Below, in pieces: positions 19,167 to 27,098 of a stretch of 53,147 bases of DNA. The notes below the pieces were generated by a model. It was not told where the DNA came from, made no database searches, and saw nothing but the letters and a program-made list of their open reading frames with translations. Source of the DNA: an uncultured Verrucomicrobiota bacterium (lineage in GTDB: Bacteria > Verrucomicrobiota > Kiritimatiellia > RFP12 > UBA1067); assembly GCA_946610035.1 (NCBI GenBank), contig CAMOCC010000010.1, positions 1 to 53,147 on the forward strand, read 5' to 3'. Position numbers and translations under genes: made by a program. Each line of letters begins with the position of its first letter. Position 1 is the stretch's first letter.

Positions 19167-20036
19167 TTAGAACTGGTACTGGACGGAGAGGACGAAGCCC
19201 GAGCCAACGCCTAGGTTCTTGGTCGAGCCCTTCCTGTAGAACTTGTCCTTGTCTCCCGTCTCCGCGAACGCGCCGACAAGAGTCAACTTCTTCGTCACGA
19301 ACCACGCAACGTGTCCGTCCCAGTAATCGTGATTGCGGATGCCGTCCCCGGCGTCCACCCCCTGCTTGTACTCCACGCCGACAGCGACGTTCTCGGCGGG
19401 AAGCACGTCGACGTTCCCGAAGAACACGGTGTCGTAGTGGTTGTGTCCGACGACTCCGTTCACCACCTCGTCCGAGACGAGCACGCCTGCGGAGAGGAGG
19501 ACGGGGACGGGGGTCTGCGCCACGAGCTTCGACGCCACGACGTAGTAGTCGAATCCGTCGTCGTCGAGCCCGAGGGCGTCCACCGTCCGCGAGTCGGTGT
19601 ACTTGTAGATCGCGCCTACGGCGACCGCCGGGACGAACTCCGTGTCGAACGAGTTCTCGTCGAGGAGGCGCAGCTTCGCGCCGACGTTGTACTTGTTGAT
19701 CGACTTGTCCCCGTACTTGTGGGCGTTGATGAACTCGTAGCCGCCCGAAAGCTCCAGCCTGTCGAAGAACGTAAGCGCGGCGGATGTGGACGACCAGTCG
19801 ATGTCCGCCTCGTTCAGGCGCACGTACCACTGTCCGACCTGCGGGGCCGACACTATGCCGTTCAGGTTGCTCGTCGTTTCACCGTCCCATGGCAGCCCAG
19901 CCGTGTACGCCAACGGGTTGAAGGCGATGCCTCCCGCACCCTGGAGGTTGTTCAGCGGAACCCCCGCTTGTGCGGACAAAGCCGCCGATCCGATGACGAT
20001 TGCAGATGCAAATGCATTCTTGATTGTCTTGTTCAT
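19167..20036 (-). CDS. DUF3034-like outer-membrane protein
   Basis: A 289-aa protein with a signal peptide (cleavage near ALSAQAG) and a mature start VPLNNLQGAGGIAFNPLAY that I recognise as DUF3034-like. The remainder is alternating short beta strands (for example LELSGGYEFINA, NVGAKLRLL and YYVVASKL), and the last residue is phenylalanine after VLSVQYQF, the usual outer-membrane barrel-insertion signature. The family has no assigned function. The ribosome site AAGGA lies 4 nt from the ATG. It follows metY after an 84-bp gap with two hairpins and ends in a strong terminator, so it may be partly co-transcribed with cysK-metY. A link to sulfur nutrition would be guilt by association only. Confidence 0.75.
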   Translation of the reverse strand: MNKTIKNAFASAIVIGSAALSAQAGVPLNNLQGAGGIAFNPLAYTAGLPWDGETTSNLNGIVSAPQVGQWYVRLNEADIDWSSTSAALTFFDRLELSGGYEFINAHKYGDKSINKYNVGAKLRLLDENSFDTEFVPAVAVGAIYKYTDSRTVDALGLDDDGFDYYVVASKLVAQTPVPVLLSAGVLVSDEVVNGVVGHNHYDTVFFGNVDVLPAENVAVGVEYKQGVDAGDGIRNHDYWDGHVAWFVTKKLTLVGAFAETGDKDKFYRKGSTKNLGVGSGFVLSVQYQF

Positions 20037-20051
20037 TGAGTCCTTCTTTCT

Positions 20052-20066
20052 CGACCATTTCGGTCG
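20052..20066 (-). promoter_or_regulatory. Small palindrome in the DUF3034 leader
   Basis: CGACC-N5-GGTCG, a perfect 5-bp-arm palindrome 15 bp upstream of the start codon. It has the same ACC-N5-GGT geometry as the candidate operators before cysK and kdgK. It could be an operator or a leader stem-loop. Confidence 0.35.
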
Positions 20067-20086
20067 TATTTAATGTTTTTAAATGA

Positions 20087-20106
20087 CCCCCGCCTTTCGG
20101 CGGGGG
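20087..20106 (-). terminator. GAAA-loop hairpin after metY
   Basis: Eight-bp arms CCCCCGCC and GGCGGGGG around a GAAA tetraloop, 14 bp after the metY stop. Only a short T-rich tail follows, so partial termination or mRNA stabilisation ahead of the DUF3034 gene is likely. Confidence 0.6.
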
Positions 20107-20120
20107 CCGTGGGGTGATTG

Positions 20121-21407
20121 TCAGATTGCGTCCAGCGCGCGGTCGAGCTCGGCGATGATGTCGTCCGGATGCTCAATGCCGACGGATACGCGGATCAGTT
20201 CCGGGAGGACGCCGCCCTTGCGCAGGTCTTCGTCCGAAAGCTGCGAATGCGTCGTGGACGCGGGGTGGATGATGAGGCTCTTGGCGTCGCCGACGTTGGC
20301 GAGGAGCGTGAAGATCTCGCCGTTCGCGGCATCGACGACCTTGCGGGCATCGGCCGATCCGCCCTTCACGCCGAACACGACCATTCCGCCCGCACCGTCC
20401 GGCAGGTACTTCGCCGCAAGCTCCGGCTCGGAGATGGACGGGTACTTGACCCAGGCGACCTTCGGATGATTCTGGAGGTGCTTCGCGACGGCGAGGGCGT
20501 TGGAGCTGTGCTTCGCGATCCTGAGCGGGAGGGACTCCACGCCCTGGAGGAATATCCACGCCGCGTCGGGGGCGAGCGTCGGGCCCTGGTTGCGGATCCC
20601 GACCGTCAGAAGGCGGATGGAGAACGCGATATGGCTGAGCGGCGCGGGAAGGTCGTGCGCGAAGCGGAGCCCGTGGTAGCCCTTGTCCGGCTCGTTGTAG
20701 AGCGCGAACTTGGGATCGGCCCAGTTGAACCCGCCCTTCTCGACGACCACGCCGCCTATTCCGGCGCCGTGTCCGCCGATCCACTTGGAAAGCGAGTGGA
20801 TGACGATGTCCGCACCGTGTTCAAGCGGCCTGAGGAGCGCGGGCGTCACGAACGTCGCGTCCACGACGAGCGGCAGGTTGTGGCGGTGGGCGACCTCGGC
20901 GTACTTTTCGATGTCCGCTATGTCCAGCGCCGGATTGCCGACGGCCTCGATGAACACGAGGCGAGTCTTCTCGTTGATCGCCGCCTCGACCGCCGCGAAG
21001 TCGTTCACGGGCGTGAACTTGACGCTGATGCCGGCGTTCGGGAGGATCGCGTCGAACTGCGAGAACGTCCCGCCGTAGAGGTTGTTCGCCGCGACGATCT
21101 CGTCCCCTGCACGGGCGATGTTGGTGATCGTGAAGAAGATCGCGGCCGTTCCGCTCGAAAGCGTCTTCGCCGCCGCTCCGCCCTCAAGCGCGGCAAGGCG
21201 CTTCTCGAGGACGTCGTTGGTGGGGTTCATGAGCCTCGCGTAGATGTTGCCGAGCTCCTTGAGGGCGAAGAGGTTCGCACCGTGGTTGGAGTCGCGGAAG
21301 TTGTACGCCGTCGTCCTGTAGACGGGAACGGCGCGCGCGAGGGTGTCCGATTCGGGCTTCTCCTGCCCGGCGTGGACCGCCAGTGTTTCAAGATGGAATT
21401 TACTCAT
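20121..21407 (-). CDS. metY: O-acetylhomoserine sulfhydrylase, PLP enzyme
   Basis: A 428-aa Cys/Met-metabolism PLP enzyme of the MetY type, making homocysteine from O-acetylhomoserine and sulfide (family knowledge). The opening FHLETLAVHAGQEKPE, the substrate loop NPTNDVLEKRLAALEGG and the PLP lysine in HSLSKWIGGHGAG are all present, and the length fits the family. The start at 21407 is the ATG of MSKFHLETL; upstream in-frame codons come from low-complexity spacer. No clear ribosome site is seen. It lies 44 bp downstream of cysK and is read from the same promoter, so both sulfide-fixing routes (cysteine and homocysteine) are co-expressed. Confidence 0.9.
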   Translation of the reverse strand: MSKFHLETLAVHAGQEKPESDTLARAVPVYRTTAYNFRDSNHGANLFALKELGNIYARLMNPTNDVLEKRLAALEGGAAAKTLSSGTAAIFFTITNIARAGDEIVAANNLYGGTFSQFDAILPNAGISVKFTPVNDFAAVEAAINEKTRLVFIEAVGNPALDIADIEKYAEVAHRHNLPLVVDATFVTPALLRPLEHGADIVIHSLSKWIGGHGAGIGGVVVEKGGFNWADPKFALYNEPDKGYHGLRFAHDLPAPLSHIAFSIRLLTVGIRNQGPTLAPDAAWIFLQGVESLPLRIAKHSSNALAVAKHLQNHPKVAWVKYPSISEPELAAKYLPDGAGGMVVFGVKGGSADARKVVDAANGEIFTLLANVGDAKSLIIHPASTTHSQLSDEDLRKGGVLPELIRVSVGIEHPDDIIAELDRALDAI

Positions 21408-21451
21408 AGTCGTATAGATGCTGGTTGTTGGCTGGTTGATGGTGGTTGGCT

Positions 21452-22372
21452 TCACTCCCAGAGCCAGGTCGAGAGGTACCTCTCTCCCGTGTCGGGAAGG
21501 AGCGCGACAATCGTCTTGCCGGCGAACTCGGGCTTCTTAGCAAGGTCGAGCGCGGCCCATGCCGCGGCGCCGGACGAGATGCCCACTAAGAGTCCCTCTT
21601 TGGCCGCAAGCGCGCGCGCCGTCGCCCCTGCATTCTCCGCGGTGACGGGAATCACGCCGTCGTACACACCTGTGTCGAGCGTCTTCGGGACGAAGCCCGC
21701 GCCGATGCCCTGGATCTTGTGGGGACCCGCCTTGCCCTGCGAAAGGACCGGGCTCGTGTCCGGCTCGACCGCGTAGACCTTGACGGACGGCTTCTTCGAC
21801 TTGAGGTAGTGTCCCGTCCCGGTCAGCGTTCCGCCCGTACCGACGCCCGCGACGAAAACATCGACCGCGCCGTCCGTGTCGTTCCAGATCTCGGGACCCG
21901 TCGTCGCCTCGTGCTTGGCGGGGTTGGCGGGGTTCTCGAACTGCTGCAGGATGACGGCGCCCGGCGTGGACTCGCGAAGCGCGTTGGCCTTCGCAATCGC
22001 ACCCTTCATCCCCTCGCTTCCCGGGGTGAGGACGATCTCGGCACCGTATGCCGCCGCGAGCTTGCGGCGCTCGATGCTCATCGTCTCGGGCATGGTGAGA
22101 ATGAGGTGGTAGCCCTTCACCGCCGCGACGAGCGCAAGGCCGACGCCCGTGTTGCCGCTCGTGGGCTCGATGATCGTCGCACCCGGCTTGAGAGTTCCGT
22201 CCTTCTCCGCCGCCTCGACCATAGCGACCGCGATGCGGTCCTTGACACTCCCGCCCGGATTGAAAAACTCCACCTTGGCGAGGACCTTCGCCCTGCCCTT
22301 GTTCACGCGGTCGGAAATTTCAACGACCGGCGTCCCACCGACTTTTTCAAGTATGCTCTTTACTGCGCTCAT
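21452..22372 (-). CDS. cysK: Cysteine synthase A (O-acetylserine sulfhydrylase)
   Basis: A 306-aa fold-type II PLP enzyme forming cysteine from O-acetylserine and sulfide in the cytoplasm. Family motifs are intact: the PLP lysine in NPGGSVKDRIA near residue 43, the substrate loop PTSGNTGVGLA, the glycine-rich phosphate loop VGTGGTLTGTGHYLK and GISSGAAAWAAL. A strong GAAGGAGG ribosome site precedes the ATG. It is first in the cysK-metY(-DUF3034) unit with a near-consensus promoter between two similar palindromes, so regulation by sulfur or cysteine status is likely. Confidence 0.95.
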   Translation of the reverse strand: MSAVKSILEKVGGTPVVEISDRVNKGRAKVLAKVEFFNPGGSVKDRIAVAMVEAAEKDGTLKPGATIIEPTSGNTGVGLALVAAVKGYHLILTMPETMSIERRKLAAAYGAEIVLTPGSEGMKGAIAKANALRESTPGAVILQQFENPANPAKHEATTGPEIWNDTDGAVDVFVAGVGTGGTLTGTGHYLKSKKPSVKVYAVEPDTSPVLSQGKAGPHKIQGIGAGFVPKTLDTGVYDGVIPVTAENAGATARALAAKEGLLVGISSGAAAWAALDLAKKPEFAGKTIVALLPDTGERYLSTWLWE

Positions 22373-22397
22373 TTTTATCCTCCTTCTTTGTCATACT

Positions 22398-22412
22398 CAA
22401 CCTTTTTGGTTG
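22398..22412. promoter_or_regulatory. Candidate operator 1, CAACC-N5-GGTTG
   Basis: A perfect palindrome with 5-bp arms and a T-rich 5-bp centre, at about +5 to +19 of the predicted cysK transcript. It pairs with a near-identical site across the -35 box. Confidence 0.5.
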
Positions 22413-22423
22413 GGAATGCGCAT

Positions 22424-22453
22424 AGTATAGCACATACTTCGTCCGAATGTCAA
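22424..22453 (-). promoter_or_regulatory. Promoter of the cysK-metY operon
   Basis: A perfect TTGACA (22448-22453), 18 bp, then TGC-TATACT (hexamer 22424-22429), predicting a start near 22417 and a leader of about 45 nt. Confidence 0.82.
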
Positions 22454-22465
22454 CCGTCTTAGTTG
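22451..22465. promoter_or_regulatory. Candidate operator 2, CAACC-N5-AGTTG
   Basis: The same palindrome with one arm mismatch. It overlaps the -35 hexamer, and its centre is 53 bp (about five helical turns) from operator 1. This placement fits a repressor that blocks RNA polymerase. Confidence 0.45.
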
Positions 22466-22543
22466 TATTTTTTAAAGTTTTTCTTTATCTCACAATTTCA
22501 GAGCGTTAAAGGGCATTTTTGAGCATTTATGCAAAACACTTCA

Positions 22544-22572
22544 TTGACAGAGAAGCCCTTTTTTTCTAGAAT
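22544..22572 (+). promoter_or_regulatory. Consensus promoter of the mutarotase gene
   Basis: TTGACA (22544-22549), 17 bp, TAGAAT (22567-22572). This is the best -35/-10 pair in the window and, unlike most others here, it lacks the TG extension. AAGGAG follows 8 nt before the ATG. Confidence 0.85.
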
Positions 22573-22603
22573 ATGAGAAAAACATCCTCAAGGAGACGCC
22601 AGC

Positions 22604-23518
22604 ATGATGACGATTGATGAATTGAACAAGCGCTACGGAGCACCTGGACGCATTGTCTTCCACCCCGGACACTGCGGGTACCCCGAAGTCGCCATTACAA
22701 ACAAGTTCGGGACAGCCGAAATCGCCCTGATGGGCGCGAACACGCTTTCCTACCGTCCTACCGGGCTGAGCCCCGTCATATTCCGTCCCGCGAAGCGCGA
22801 CTACAACCGCGGGGAGTCCTTCCACGGCGGAATCCCCGTCTGCTGGCCGCAGTTCGGCAAGCTCGCCATCCCCGGAATGGCCCAGCACGGCTTCGCCCGC
22901 ATGATGCCCTTCTCCGTGCGCGGCTCGCAGTATTCGGAGGACATGACGGAAGTCACCCTCGGCCTCTCGTCCACGCCCGACACCAAGTCGCTCTGGCCGC
23001 ACGACTTCGACCTGGAGGTGAAGATATCGGTGTCGATGAAGCTGAACCTGAAGCTCACGACGAAGAACACGGGCGACGACGCATTCGAATTCACGGGAGG
23101 CTTCCACCCCTACTTCCTCGTACGCGAAAGGGACGGCGTATCGGTCCGCGGACTCGACGGTTGCTCCTACATCTACGCCGTCGACATGTCCGAGCACGTG
23201 CAGACGGGCGACCTCGCGATGACGACGTCGACGGACCACGTGTTCACACTTCCCCCTGCGCTGAAACACGAGTTCGCGCTTGTCGACCCGGGGCTTAAGC
23301 GGGCGGTCGCCATGGTCTCCAACGGAAACGACACGGCTATCGTCTGGAACCCGGGCCCCGAGAACGTCCTACCCGACTTCGAAAAGGAGGACTGGCGCCA
23401 CTTCGTATGCGTCGAACCGGTGACGGCGTGGCCAAAGGCCACCAAATCGCTCGCCCCCGGCGAATCGCACGCCCTCACCGTCGCCATCCAGGCCCTCGCC
23501 GAGGACGCGCATGAGTAG
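22604..23518 (+). CDS. Hexose-phosphate mutarotase / aldose 1-epimerase-like
   Basis: A 304-aa cytoplasmic protein of the YeaD-like D-hexose-6-phosphate mutarotase group, interconverting alpha and beta sugar anomers. Supporting motifs are FHGGIPVCWPQFG with GMAQHGFAR downstream (catalytic histidine region), the conserved GGFHPYF and a late ENVLPDFEKEDWRHFVCVE segment carrying the family's glutamate. There is no signal peptide. It is monocistronic with a consensus promoter and AAGGAG ribosome site, and converges on recR with only 17 bp between stop codons. It probably supports sugar catabolism. Substrate preference cannot be read from sequence. Confidence 0.88.
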   Translation: MMTIDELNKRYGAPGRIVFHPGHCGYPEVAITNKFGTAEIALMGANTLSYRPTGLSPVIFRPAKRDYNRGESFHGGIPVCWPQFGKLAIPGMAQHGFARMMPFSVRGSQYSEDMTEVTLGLSSTPDTKSLWPHDFDLEVKISVSMKLNLKLTTKNTGDDAFEFTGGFHPYFLVRERDGVSVRGLDGCSYIYAVDMSEHVQTGDLAMTTSTDHVFTLPPALKHEFALVDPGLKRAVAMVSNGNDTAIVWNPGPENVLPDFEKEDWRHFVCVEPVTAWPKATKSLAPGESHALTVAIQALAEDAHE

Positions 23519-23535
23519 TTGGCAGTAGCGTGAAG

Positions 23536-24132
23536 TTACTGCGGGATCCGGTGGATGATTGCGCGCTTAAGCGTAAGGGGGTCGGAATAGGCGATCCCGG
23601 AATCGGCTGGAAGACCGAAGGCGAGGCGCGTAATCTTCACGCCGGTGCCCTTCAAATACTCGGCGACGTATCCAGCCGTCGCATCGCCCTCCATGTCCGT
23701 GGAAAGCGCAAGCAGGACCTCTCCGAAGCCCTCGCGGACCACCCGGTCCGCAAGTTCCGCAAGCCGAAGCCTCTCGGGCCCCATCTTTCGCGCAGGCGAT
23801 AGCTTCCCGCCCAGCGCGTGGTAGCGCCCCCTGAACGCACCTGAGGATTCGACCGTAACTATGTCGGCCGGATCCTCCACAACGCACACGACGCCGCCGT
23901 CCCTCGTCGCGTCCGTGCAAACGTCGCACGGATCGCGATCGACCGTAGTGAAGGCGCCGCAGCGCGAGCAGCAGCGGACGGTGTCGTGCGCCGCCCTGAG
24001 CGAGGACTGGAGGGGTTCCATCAGCCGCGCCCTCTCGCGCACAAGCGCAAGGGCCGCGCGTGCGGCCGAGCGGCGTCCGAAGCCGGGCAGCCGCGCGAGG
24101 CACCTCTCCAGTTCCTCGATGGGGCCTATCAT
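23536..24132 (-). CDS. recR: Recombination mediator RecR
   Basis: A 198-aa RecR, which with RecF/RecO loads RecA onto gapped DNA. Visible: the N-terminal helix-hairpin-helix (LARLPGFGRRSAARAAL), a four-cysteine zinc site (CSRCGAF then CDVC, about residues 55-71) and the Toprim segment (CVVEDPADIVTVE, then LALSTDMEGDATAGYVAEYL). Length is normal. Its ATG overlaps the ybaB stop by 4 bp, the classic ybaB-recR coupling. It is the last gene of the long minus-strand operon from 29892. Confidence 0.95.
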   Translation of the reverse strand: MIGPIEELERCLARLPGFGRRSAARAALALVRERARLMEPLQSSLRAAHDTVRCCSRCGAFTTVDRDPCDVCTDATRDGGVVCVVEDPADIVTVESSGAFRGRYHALGGKLSPARKMGPERLRLAELADRVVREGFGEVLLALSTDMEGDATAGYVAEYLKGTGVKITRLAFGLPADSGIAYSDPLTLKRAIIHRIPQ

Positions 24133-24449
24133 TTGCCGAAGAGTCCGTTGAGCCCGCCTGACGCCTGCATGAGCTTCTGCATCTCCTGCTGCGTTGTCTC
24201 GCGGGCCTTCTTGAGCGCGCCGTTGACGACATTGAGGAGCATCGTCTCGAAGCGCTGCGGCTTGCCGGCCTTGACCTCGTCATACGCATCCGGCGCGAAG
24301 GTGATGGCCGAGATGGACATATCCCCCTTCGCCGTCGCCGTGATGCCGCCGTTCGAGTAGCTCACGGATATCTTCTGTATCTCGTTCTGGATGCGCTTCG
24401 CCTCCGCACGCATCTTCATGGCTTCGCCTATCTGTCCGAAAAGTCCCAT
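24129..24449 (-). CDS. ybaB: YbaB/EbfC nucleoid-associated protein
   Basis: A 106-aa small DNA-binding protein of the YbaB/EbfC family, dimeric and nucleoid-associated. Typical features: an N-terminal helix MRAEAKRIQNEIQKI, a central sheet (SNGGITATAKGDMSISAITF) and a C-terminal helix rich in Q/E/K ending in a flexible glycine tail. AAGGAG sits a few bases before the ATG. It overlaps recR by 4 bp and lies 34 bp after purC. Confidence 0.93.
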   Translation of the reverse strand: MGLFGQIGEAMKMRAEAKRIQNEIQKISVSYSNGGITATAKGDMSISAITFAPDAYDEVKAGKPQRFETMLLNVVNGALKKARETTQQEMQKLMQASGGLNGLFGK

Positions 24450-24483
24450 TGTGTCTCCTTTGGTGGTTGGTGGTTGGTGATTG

Positions 24484-25383
24484 TTAGACTAGTTTGCGTC
24501 CGGAGAGGTCTTCGTACGCCTTGACGTAGATTTCGCGAGTGCGGGATATCACGTCGTCGGGGAGGACCGGCCCGGGCGGCTGGTGGTTGAAGTTGATCGA
24601 GTCGAGCCAGTCGCGGACGTACTGCTTGTCCAGCGATGGCGGGTTCTTGCCGACCGCGTAGCTGGCCTCGGGCCAGAAGCGCGAGGAGTCGGGGGTGAGC
24701 ACCTCGTCCGCGAGGATGAGAGAGCCGTCCGCATCCTTGCCGAACTCGAACTTCGTGTCGGCTATGATGATGCCGTGCTTGCGCGCGTAGTCCGCCGCCT
24801 TCGTGTAGAGGCCGATGGTCGCATCCTTGAGGAGCTTCGCAGTCTCGGCGCCGACGAGCTTCACCGTCTCGTCGTAGTTGATGGCCTCGTCGTGGTCGCC
24901 GATCGCCGCCTTCGTCGTCGGGGTGAAGAGCACCTCGTCCAGCTTGGACGCGTTCTGGTACCCTTCGCGCAGCTTCTCGCCGTTGACGGTGCCGGACTTC
25001 TGGTACTCCTTCCAGCCGGACCCCGTGAGGTAGCCGCGGGCGATGCACTCGACCTCGACCATGTTCACCTTCTTCACGAGCATCGAACGGCCCCTGAGGT
25101 CGTCGGCGTAGGGCTTCAGCACCTCGGGGTACTCGTCCACGTCCGCCGTGATCAGGTGGTTCTTCATGCCGAGGAACTCCAGCCAGAACAGGGAGAGCTG
25201 GTTCAGCACCTTGCCCTTGTCCGGCACCCCGCACGGAAGGATTACGTCGAACGCGCTGATGCGGTCCGTGACGACCATCAACAGCTTGTCCCCGAGGTCG
25301 AAGACGTCGCGGACCTTGCCGCTCTTCGACGGTACGCCCGGAATGGTGCATTCCAGAAGCGCATGGTTCTTGTCGTATTTCAT
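24484..25383 (-). CDS. purC: Phosphoribosylaminoimidazole-succinocarboxamide synthase
   Basis: A 299-aa SAICAR synthetase: ATP-dependent coupling of aspartate to CAIR in purine synthesis. Recognisable pieces are GKVRDVFDLGDKLLMVVTDR with ISAFDVILPCGVPDKG at the ATP site, VECIARGYLTGSGWKEY and IIADTKFEFGKD. Length matches the longer (non-E. coli) form. AAGGAA precedes the ATG. It is 23 bp after the DUF4340 gene and 34 bp before ybaB, so it is probably carried on the ABC-system transcript. No other purine gene is present in the window. Confidence 0.95.
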   Translation of the reverse strand: MKYDKNHALLECTIPGVPSKSGKVRDVFDLGDKLLMVVTDRISAFDVILPCGVPDKGKVLNQLSLFWLEFLGMKNHLITADVDEYPEVLKPYADDLRGRSMLVKKVNMVEVECIARGYLTGSGWKEYQKSGTVNGEKLREGYQNASKLDEVLFTPTTKAAIGDHDEAINYDETVKLVGAETAKLLKDATIGLYTKAADYARKHGIIIADTKFEFGKDADGSLILADEVLTPDSSRFWPEASYAVGKNPPSLDKQYVRDWLDSINFNHQPPGPVLPDDVISRTREIYVKAYEDLSGRKLV

Positions 25384-25406
25384 TACTGGTTCCTTTCGAT
25401 TTTAGA

Positions 25407-27098
25407 TCATTCCTTCACAAGCGGGGCCGTGAGGCTCCTCACCGTGGCTTCCGACAGGACGAACACCGCGTCTGACGCGCCCTGCGTCGCGAAGCTGCCG
25501 CCCTGCGCACGCTCGCCCACGAGGATGTTGCGCCTCAGGGCCCCCGTCTTCGCCGAGTCTACGGCGATCGTCCAGCGCGGCGCGTCGAGTCCGTAGCGAT
25601 GGAGGTCCGCCGGAGTCACCTTGAGCGTCACGACCTTTTCGGACGCGAGAGGGTCGAGCGCCGCGAGGAGCCTGTCGACCGCCTCGACGTCGACAGTCCC
25701 CGGCTTCTCGGACGATTCGACGGTCCACGTCCTGAGGTCCCTGTCGAAGACCACCGCCTCCGGCTTCGCCGCGCCGGACGCCGTGACGGCGATGCGGCGG
25801 ACGTCCGCCGCGTCGACCTTCAGCACCTCCCGGCTGCGGAGGTCCGCAAGCGATATGGCGGAGAGAACCGCCGAGCGGGAGACCGTCTCCGCCGGCGCGT
25901 TTGTCGTAAGCGATACGACGAGCCCCTCCTCCGCGCGGTCTTCCGCCTTCAGCTCGACGAGCCGCGCGACTAGCGCCTCGGCGCCCGCCTGGTCCGCCGC
26001 GGCCGCGACCGGCGCGTCGAGCACCCACTGTCCGTCCGCCCCCTTCGCGAGGAGGTAGTTGACGCCGCCGTCCGAGACCGACACGCGCGCGACCGAGGAC
26101 GGCTCGAACGGGAAGAGCCGCGTATCCGCGAAGTCAGTGCCCTCGACCATGTCCTTCAGAGCGCCGTCGACCGTCACTATCGCGCCGCCGTTCTGCACGA
26201 GCGCGTACACGAAGCCGTCCGTCGCCGACTTCCCGAAGACGACGCGCCTGTCGCGCGCGCCCACGCCGTGCAACGTCACGGCGACGGCGCTCTCGGGGTC
26301 GAGCCCGTACCCGGCAAGCAGCGGCGCCGTCGCGATGTCCGTCTCGTTCGTACCGCCGACGGGCCAGACGAAGGACTTCGCACGGGCGCGCGCGAGGTCC
26401 GCAAGGAGCGTCTTTATCTTCACGGACGACGCGGGCTCGGGTGCATCGCCGTCCTTCGCGCCGAGTCGCGTCCACACGCCGTCCCTCTGGCGGAAGCGGA
26501 GGAGCGACCCGGCCCCGCGCTTGATGTCGAACGATTCCGCGGTGTCGATGACGTCGGGGCAAAGCGCCCTCTCGCGGAACCCCTCCGAGGAGAGGTTCGC
26601 GGCCGCGAAGACGTTCGTCCCGACCACGTACACGCGGGAATCGCCGTCGACGGACGCGAACACGCCGTCGCCGACGGGCGTCGCTACGCCGAAGCTGACG
26701 GCGCCCTCGACGCCCCCGCCGGACAGCTTCACGGTGACGGACGGCTCGTCGAGTCCGTAGTCGCCCCTCGTGCGCCCGAACTTCAGGAGGTCCCCTTCGC
26801 TGTACGAGCTTCTGATGCGCTCAAGCGTCAGCGCGTCCAGGAGCCTTTTCACCGACCGTTCGTCCGCCAGGGCGGAGTACGGGGACGTGATGCGCCAGTT
26901 GTGGCGGCGCTCGAGCGAGACGGAATCGCCGTCGGCCCTCTCAACCGCGATCTTCACGGCCGACTGCGCCGTCGCATCGAGGAGCGTGACGCGCTGGACG
27001 AGCGCGTTGCCCATGTCCTTGAAGGAAAGGAAGACGTGAAGCCCTGTCAGCACGAGGATCGCGAGGAGGAGGAATCGTATAGCCTTCTTGTTGCTCAT
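25407..27098 (-). CDS. DUF4340 membrane-anchored protein of a Gld-like ABC system
   Basis: A 563-aa protein with one N-terminal membrane anchor (AIRFLLLAILVLTGLHVFL) and a large extracytoplasmic part built from repeated beta units. Phrases such as RRHNWRITSPYSALADERSV, FGRTRGDYGLDEPSVTV and a second cycle HRYGLDAPRWTIAV are typical of DUF4340. Proteins of this kind usually follow GldA/GldF/GldG-type ABC genes, as here: its ATG shares one base with the stop of the permease-GldG gene. The biochemical role is unknown; an accessory exposed outside the inner membrane is likely. Confidence 0.85.
   Translation of the reverse strand: MSNKKAIRFLLLAILVLTGLHVFLSFKDMGNALVQRVTLLDATAQSAVKIAVERADGDSVSLERRHNWRITSPYSALADERSVKRLLDALTLERIRSSYSEGDLLKFGRTRGDYGLDEPSVTVKLSGGGVEGAVSFGVATPVGDGVFASVDGDSRVYVVGTNVFAAANLSSEGFRERALCPDVIDTAESFDIKRGAGSLLRFRQRDGVWTRLGAKDGDAPEPASSVKIKTLLADLARARAKSFVWPVGGTNETDIATAPLLAGYGLDPESAVAVTLHGVGARDRRVVFGKSATDGFVYALVQNGGAIVTVDGALKDMVEGTDFADTRLFPFEPSSVARVSVSDGGVNYLLAKGADGQWVLDAPVAAAADQAGAEALVARLVELKAEDRAEEGLVVSLTTNAPAETVSRSAVLSAISLADLRSREVLKVDAADVRRIAVTASGAAKPEAVVFDRDLRTWTVESSEKPGTVDVEAVDRLLAALDPLASEKVVTLKVTPADLHRYGLDAPRWTIAVDSAKTGALRRNILVGERAQGGSFATQGASDAVFVLSEATVRSLTAPLVKE

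Noticed and set aside
23519-23535. Terminator between the mutarotase gene and recR
   Set aside because: The 17-bp gap contains no hairpin.
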